From Bacillota bacterium (GTDB lineage Bacteria; Bacillota_I; Bacilli_A; Erysipelotrichales; Erysipelotrichaceae), in assembly GCA_030526175.1 (NCBI GenBank), contig JAUNDJ010000003.1, forward strand, positions 1 through 59,301: a DNA stretch of 59,301 nt. Direction: 5' to 3'. Under the pieces are notes generated by a model. That model was not told where the DNA came from, made no database searches, and saw nothing but the letters and a program-made list of their open reading frames with translations. A program made the position numbers and the translations under genes. Shown here in pieces: positions 55,630-59,301 of this stretch (the first letter of the stretch is position 1; each line of letters begins with the position of its first letter).

Positions 55630-56888
55630 AGTGTATAGAGCATACAGATGGTTTCACAACATACAAAGCTTGCCCAGATTCCATTTAATCCAAAGAAGTA
55701 AGCTCCTAAGATTCCGAAGACACAAATGAGTACGAGTCCTCGTAACATGGATAGAATAAAGGCTTCTTTTGCCTTAGAAATACTGCTTAGAATAGATCCG
55801 CCAACTAGGTTAATGCCAGTTCCGATAAAGCCTAGAAAATAAATGCGGATGCCTATATAAGCCATATTGTATAATTCCATGTTCTTTTCACTATTGAATA
55901 GGGCAATGATGGAATTGGTAAACACATAGCCGATTAAAATAATAATCAAAGAGAATAATATGGATGTGATATATCCATATTTTTTTAATTTTTGAATGTC
56001 TTCTTTTTGTCCTTTTCCAAAACATTCACTTACCAATGGTTGTACGCCTAAAGAAATCCCATTTAACGATGCCACACAAATAAGGGCAATGTTGGCAATG
56101 ACTCCATAGGCTGCCACACCGATATTACCGGCCAATCCTAAGATTAAGAAGTTGAATAAGGTTGTGATTACCCCGGAAGAGACTTCGGCTATTAAACAAG
56201 AGATTCCTACTTGGCAAGAATGGACTAGTTTTTTGATCGAAGGAACCATTTTTTGAATATGTAGATTGCTTCTTTTTGAAAACACATGTTTTGAACAAAT
56301 CAATAGCCCTAATATTGGACTCACACCTGTAGCAAGTGCTGCTCCAGCCATTCCCATATGGAGAGGATACATAAAGATGTAGTCGAATACGATGTTGAAA
56401 AGAGACGAATAAATGGTCGCTTTCATAGCCAAATTTGGATTGTCATCGTTTCGTACAAAGCTATTAAATATCTGGTTCCATATAAAGAAGGGAGAAAGAA
56501 CCATAAAGATTTGGGTATACGCTTTTCCTACCATAACTATGGTTGAATCGGCACCAAACAATTGGAGTATTTGTACCGGAAAGAAAAGTCCTACCATTGT
56601 AAAGAACAAGCCAGCTATTAAACCAAAGATTACCGCATTAGTAAAGTAATTGAATTTCTTTTTATTCTCCTTTTCTTGAGAAAAGCGGATGGAAGAACCA
56701 ACCCCTATCATATCTCCTATTCCATAGAGTAATGAATAGATGGGTAGAACTAGATTTAGAGCAGTTAATCCATTGGCACCAACGGCTTGACTAATAAAAA
56801 AGGTATCGGCTAGTACATATAGGGAAACGGCGATTTTTCCAGCTACGTTTCGTGTTGTATATTGAATAAATCGATTGAAAATAGTCAT
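55614..56888 (-). CDS. MATE-family multidrug/metabolite exporter
   Basis: A 424 aa membrane protein with about twelve hydrophobic helices in two related halves, typical of MATE antiporters. The N-terminal LYVLADTFFISQAVGANGLTALNL segment (abridged) and the GIGDMIGVGSSIRFSQ region are family features, mirrored near residue 260 by NGISLGVQPLVSECFGKGQ (abridged). It expels organic cations or metabolites in exchange for sodium or protons. Monocistronic and convergent with the acetyltransferase. Confidence 0.9.
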   Translation of the reverse strand: MTIFNRFIQYTTRNVAGKIAVSLYVLADTFFISQAVGANGLTALNLVLPIYSLLYGIGDMIGVGSSIRFSQEKENKKKFNYFTNAVIFGLIAGLFFTMVGLFFPVQILQLFGADSTIVMVGKAYTQIFMVLSPFFIWNQIFNSFVRNDDNPNLAMKATIYSSLFNIVFDYIFMYPLHMGMAGAALATGVSPILGLLICSKHVFSKRSNLHIQKMVPSIKKLVHSCQVGISCLIAEVSSGVITTLFNFLILGLAGNIGVAAYGVIANIALICVASLNGISLGVQPLVSECFGKGQKEDIQKLKKYGYITSILFSLIIILIGYVFTNSIIALFNSEKNMELYNMAYIGIRIYFLGFIGTGINLVGGSILSSISKAKEAFILSMLRGLVLICVFGILGAYFFGLNGIWASFVCCETICMLYTLKATS

Positions 56889-56974
56889 GTCTAGAAGTAT
56901 ATCACAAAAGTGTTTATAATGGGTATATGAAGGAATACGAAAAATTTGACTTTTATTAGGAAGAAGAGGATTAC

Positions 56975-57178
56975 TTGTCGAATGAGAGTTCCCAGGGCTT
57001 TCAAGTGAAATTGATTGATAATGGGTATTATTATTTTGAGAAAATGGGTTATCTTTTTTTGGGGATGAGTATCCTTTTTGTAGCGTGGCTATTACTTTAT
57101 ATGGGGATGGTCTTATTTTGTATCTTGAGTTTGATTTTTTTGAAAAAGTCGGATTTGTATAGGAGAGAAAGAGAGTAA
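56975..57178 (+). CDS. Small single-pass or two-helix membrane protein
   Basis: A 67 aa protein from a TTG start behind AAGAGGA, with hydrophobic segments at about 24-55 and a basic C-terminal tail (KKSDLYRRERE). The same frame is open upstream to an ATG at 56927 apart from one in-frame TAG at 56957-56959; a TATAAT at 56915-56920 is too close to that ATG to leave room for a ribosome site, so the TTG start is preferred. Not recognised. It is 4 bp before the Nudix gene. Confidence 0.5.
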   Translation: MSNESSQGFQVKLIDNGYYYFEKMGYLFLGMSILFVAWLLLYMGMVLFCILSLIFLKKSDLYRRERE

Positions 57179-57182
57179 GTAT

Positions 57183-57740
57183 ATGGTGAATTATGATGCA
57201 CTAAAATGGAAGATTGTTTCGAAAGAGAAGATCTTGCATACACCTGTATTTGATGTGTATGCCCAAGAATCGGTAACGGATTCGGGTTTAAAAGGAACGT
57301 ATGTGGGGATTGATTGTCCGGATTGGGTTGTGGTGATCGCAATCCATGAGGGAAATTTTATTCTTGTTCGTCAATGGCGTCATGGAGAGGATAATTTAAC
57401 GCTTGAATTCCCGGGTGGGGTTGCTGATCCTGGTGAAAACTTGGAAGTAACGGCCATTCGTGAATTGGAAGAGGAAACGGGTTATAAGGCTGGTAAAGTT
57501 ACATTCTTGGGTCGAGTGAGTTCGAATACAGCCTTATTTAAGAATCACTTTTCTGTATATTTGGCCGAAGACCTTGTCCAAACGGGTGAGCAACATTTGG
57601 ATGAAGATGAATTGTTGAAATATGAGGAAATGCCGATGGAAGAAGTATTGAGAAGATATGGGGATGCGGAATTTTCGCATGCATATATGGGAACGGCTTT
57701 GGCATTTTATTTTAGACATATTGGAGCGAAGTTGAAATAA
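57183..57740 (+). CDS. Nudix hydrolase, ADP-ribose pyrophosphatase type
   Basis: A 185 aa cytosolic Nudix enzyme. The Nudix box GGVADPGE(N)LEVTAIRELEEETGY, around residues 79-101, is complete except for one extra residue common in this branch. Length and the N-terminal KEKILHTPVFDVY strand fit ADP-ribose pyrophosphatases, which clear free ADP-ribose. GAGAGAAAGAGAG lies before the ATG. The next gene starts 1 bp after its stop. Confidence 0.88.
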   Translation: MVNYDALKWKIVSKEKILHTPVFDVYAQESVTDSGLKGTYVGIDCPDWVVVIAIHEGNFILVRQWRHGEDNLTLEFPGGVADPGENLEVTAIRELEEETGYKAGKVTFLGRVSSNTALFKNHFSVYLAEDLVQTGEQHLDEDELLKYEEMPMEEVLRRYGDAEFSHAYMGTALAFYFRHIGAKLK

Positions 57741-57741
57741 T

Positions 57742-58083
57742 ATGGAATGGTTTGTGTTGATTATTAACTTGTTTATTCCTTTGTTGCAGTTGTTTGCGGG
57801 TTGGATGATGCTCTATCATCCGCCGAAAAATATCAATTCGTTCTATGGATATCGAACAACGCGTTCGATGCGTAATTTGGATACTTGGAACTTTGCGCAT
57901 AGAATTTGTGGTAAGCTTTGGATGCAGATGGGAGCTATTTTATTTGTGGTAAGTACGATTGTTTCTTTCGTATTCTGGGGAGCTTTTTGGACAAATATTC
58001 CATTGATGATTGGTCAAGTGTTTTGTTTATTCTATAGTATTGTACCGGTGGAAAAGGCGTTGAAGGATAAATTTGGTGTGTAA
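57742..58083 (+). CDS. SdpI-family membrane protein
   Basis: A 113 aa protein with three hydrophobic helices. The INSFYGYRTTRSMRNLDTW motif between helices 1 and 2 (with NFAHRICGK following) is the hallmark of the SdpI/YhfL family, known from the Bacillus SdpC toxin-immunity protein, although most members are not linked to toxins. No sdpC-like gene is seen. It overlaps the next reading frame closely (stop at 58083, next ATG 58085). Confidence 0.82.
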   Translation: MEWFVLIINLFIPLLQLFAGWMMLYHPPKNINSFYGYRTTRSMRNLDTWNFAHRICGKLWMQMGAILFVVSTIVSFVFWGAFWTNIPLMIGQVFCLFYSIVPVEKALKDKFGV

Positions 58084-58084
58084 G

Positions 58085-58579
58085 ATGATTCAGAAGTTTT
58101 GTATGGAATGTGGGGAAGCGTTGATTGAAAAAGAGTGTGGGATGGAAGGATTGGTTCCTTTTTGTCCAAGCTGTAAAGAATTTCGTTTTCCTATGTATAA
58201 TGTTGCGGTGAGTTTAATTGTCGTGAATGAAGAAAATGAAAAGATTCTTTTGATCCAACAATATAGTAAGAGACGTTATGTCTTGGTGGCTGGCTATGTC
58301 AATCGTGGTGAACAAGTGGAAGAAGCGGTTTGTCGTGAATTGAAAGAAGAAATGGGTTTGACTGTCAAATCTATGCGTTTTAATCGGACTTCTTTTTACG
58401 AGCCTTCGAATACCTTGATGTGTAATTTTACGGTCTTTGTTGGAAATGATAAGGATTTGTGTACGAACGAGGAAATTGATTTGTATCGTTGGTTTTCGAA
58501 AGAAGAAGCGAGAGAAAATATCGCACCGAATTCTTTGGCATCAAAGTTCTTGTGTGCGTATTTGGATGAAGTAGAATAG
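58085..58579 (+). CDS. Nudix hydrolase with zinc ribbon, NADH-pyrophosphatase-like
   Basis: A 164 aa protein. Residues 5-36 form a zinc ribbon (CMECGEAL, then CPSC), as in NudC. A Nudix domain follows; its box reads GYVNRGEQVEEAVCRELKEEMGL, with Glu residues for metal binding in place. The second half of the catalytic fold is shorter than NudC. ATG 58085 is chosen because it starts the zinc ribbon directly; an in-frame start at 58073 lies inside the SdpI gene. Confidence 0.85.
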   Translation: MIQKFCMECGEALIEKECGMEGLVPFCPSCKEFRFPMYNVAVSLIVVNEENEKILLIQQYSKRRYVLVAGYVNRGEQVEEAVCRELKEEMGLTVKSMRFNRTSFYEPSNTLMCNFTVFVGNDKDLCTNEEIDLYRWFSKEEARENIAPNSLASKFLCAYLDEVE

Positions 58580-58589
58580 GAAGTGGATT

Positions 58590-59213
58590 ATGGCTTTGGT
58601 GAAGAAGATTGCGAAAGTAATCGTAAAAGAGAGTGGCGTGGAGAAGAAAGCGAAGAGCATGGCTTTCTCGGTAGCGCTTAAGGGTGCGCAAAAGGTGGCT
58701 TTGAAAAAGAGTGGTTCGTCTAAAGTGGATCAATTTTTTGCGAATGCACAATTTGAAAATCCAATTATGATTAAATGGTTTGATGACAATTCGACTTGGA
58801 TTGTAAAGGATACGTTTAACTTTTCAATCGAAAACTTGGAACAAGAATTATTTACCATTTCTTGTAAGTGTAGAAATCGTAGTGTGTATTCCATGTTTGT
58901 TTCAAAAGGGGATGAAACGTATTGTGTGAAAGAACAATCGTATCTTCGTATAAAAAGATATATCCTTTTGGATGAGAATAAGAAAAAGCTGGCTTCGATT
59001 ATTCAGAAGAAGAATGGCTATGTTTTGCGTAGTAAAGCTATGGAAAGCGTAGAACTGAATAAGGATGGTAAATTCATTATTCAATTAAAGGAATGTGGTT
59101 CTTTATTAAAGGAGAAGTTGTCTTCTTCGGATCATGTATTATTTTTGGATACGAGTTTGGAAGAAAAAGAATACCTTTGTGTCTTGAGTATTATTGCACA
59201 ATTGAATAAGTGA
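58590..59213 (+). CDS. Conserved hypothetical protein, possible tubby/LURP-like fold
   Basis: A 207 aa protein of unknown family. Residues 1-50 are strongly basic and helical (VKKIAKVIVKESGVEKKAKS); the remainder is beta-rich with alternating hydrophobic strands (WIVKDTFNFSIEN, YLRIKRYILLDE, KFIIQLKECG), reminiscent of tubby-C or LURP-type scaffold proteins, but I cannot confirm this. GGAAGTGG precedes the ATG. It is the last gene of the run that starts at 57183. Confidence 0.6.
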   Translation: MALVKKIAKVIVKESGVEKKAKSMAFSVALKGAQKVALKKSGSSKVDQFFANAQFENPIMIKWFDDNSTWIVKDTFNFSIENLEQELFTISCKCRNRSVYSMFVSKGDETYCVKEQSYLRIKRYILLDENKKKLASIIQKKNGYVLRSKAMESVELNKDGKFIIQLKECGSLLKEKLSSSDHVLFLDTSLEEKEYLCVLSIIAQLNK

Positions 59214-59254
59214 ACTACTCCCTCTTACACTTCGTTAAGAACAGGTAGCTTCTG

Positions 59255-59282
59255 GAAGACATTACTGTCTTCGTTTGCGAAG
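59255..59282. other. Two overlapping alternative hairpins at the window end
   Basis: GAAGACA-TTAC-TGTCTTC (59255-59272) overlaps CTTCG-TTTG-CGAAG (59269-59282). They cannot form at once. No clear T-run follows. They may be part of a leader or terminator whose remainder lies beyond the window. Confidence 0.4.
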
Positions 59283-59301
59283 TTTGATATTTAAGTTTCC
59301 T

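Noticed and set aside
54986-56959. Stop-codon reassignment
   Set aside because: In-frame TAA (54986) and TAG (56957) occur once each, while many intact genes in the window end in the same codons; local mutation or a different start explains them.

Overview
This is an AT-rich Bacillota (Firmicutes) chromosomal segment. Three things suggest an anaerobic, gut-type Erysipelotrichia relative: two mannose-family phosphotransferase (PTS) operons, GH1 phospho-glycosidases, and ferredoxin-linked flavoenzymes with no respiratory genes. The taxonomy is an inference from protein flavour, not a search result. No rRNA, tRNA, CRISPR array or insertion sequence was seen.

Layout. 1-4030: VanX-type dipeptidase, DUF1015 protein, groES-groEL. 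4099-5434: a complete tyrosine recombinase gene enclosed by a perfect 20-bp inverted repeat, followed by an atypical regulator and a frameshifted NdpA-like gene. 7308-10059: a GH1 enzyme and an SGNH esterase. 10052-17136: GntR/HutC regulator with palindromic operators, mannose-family PTS (EIID frameshifted in an A8 tract), SIS-domain deglycase-like enzyme, HAD phosphatase, asparaginase and MobA-like protein; this resembles an Amadori-compound (glycated amino acid) locus. 17185-22737: FucO-type dehydrogenase, methyltransferase, ferredoxin-nitroreductase, flavoprotein, HAD protein and small kinase-like protein. 22774-23960: a structured leader RNA with terminator and antiterminator geometry before an ECF S-component and a secreted small protein. 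23982-27022: VanY-type peptidase and an old-yellow-enzyme-type reductase. 27164-36161: GH1 enzyme, then a sugar-binding protein, histidine kinase, response regulator and second solute-binding protein with no ABC permease, then a second PTS operon; a 16-bp element is shared by the sensor and PTS promoters.

36231-55603 is a thiol and sulfur region: tcdA, a C-S lyase, a cystathionine synthase/lyase, a LysR regulator, an M20 peptidase, five glutathionyl-hydroquinone-reductase-like (GHR) paralogues, a cystine-type ABC transporter and cysteine synthase. Embedded between the third and fourth GHR genes is a tightly coupled four-gene cassette (ATP-grasp ligase, esterase, glutamate-cysteine ligase, class II amidotransferase) with different codon use. 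I infer that it makes a gamma-glutamylcysteine-derived low-molecular-weight thiol used by the GHR-like enzymes; this is the strongest candidate for an undescribed system here. 55614-59213 holds a MATE exporter, two Nudix hydrolases and small or unknown proteins.

Five genes are interrupted (four single-base frameshifts and one in-frame stop). Three of the frameshifts lie at A-tracts, so sequencing error must be excluded before calling them biological.
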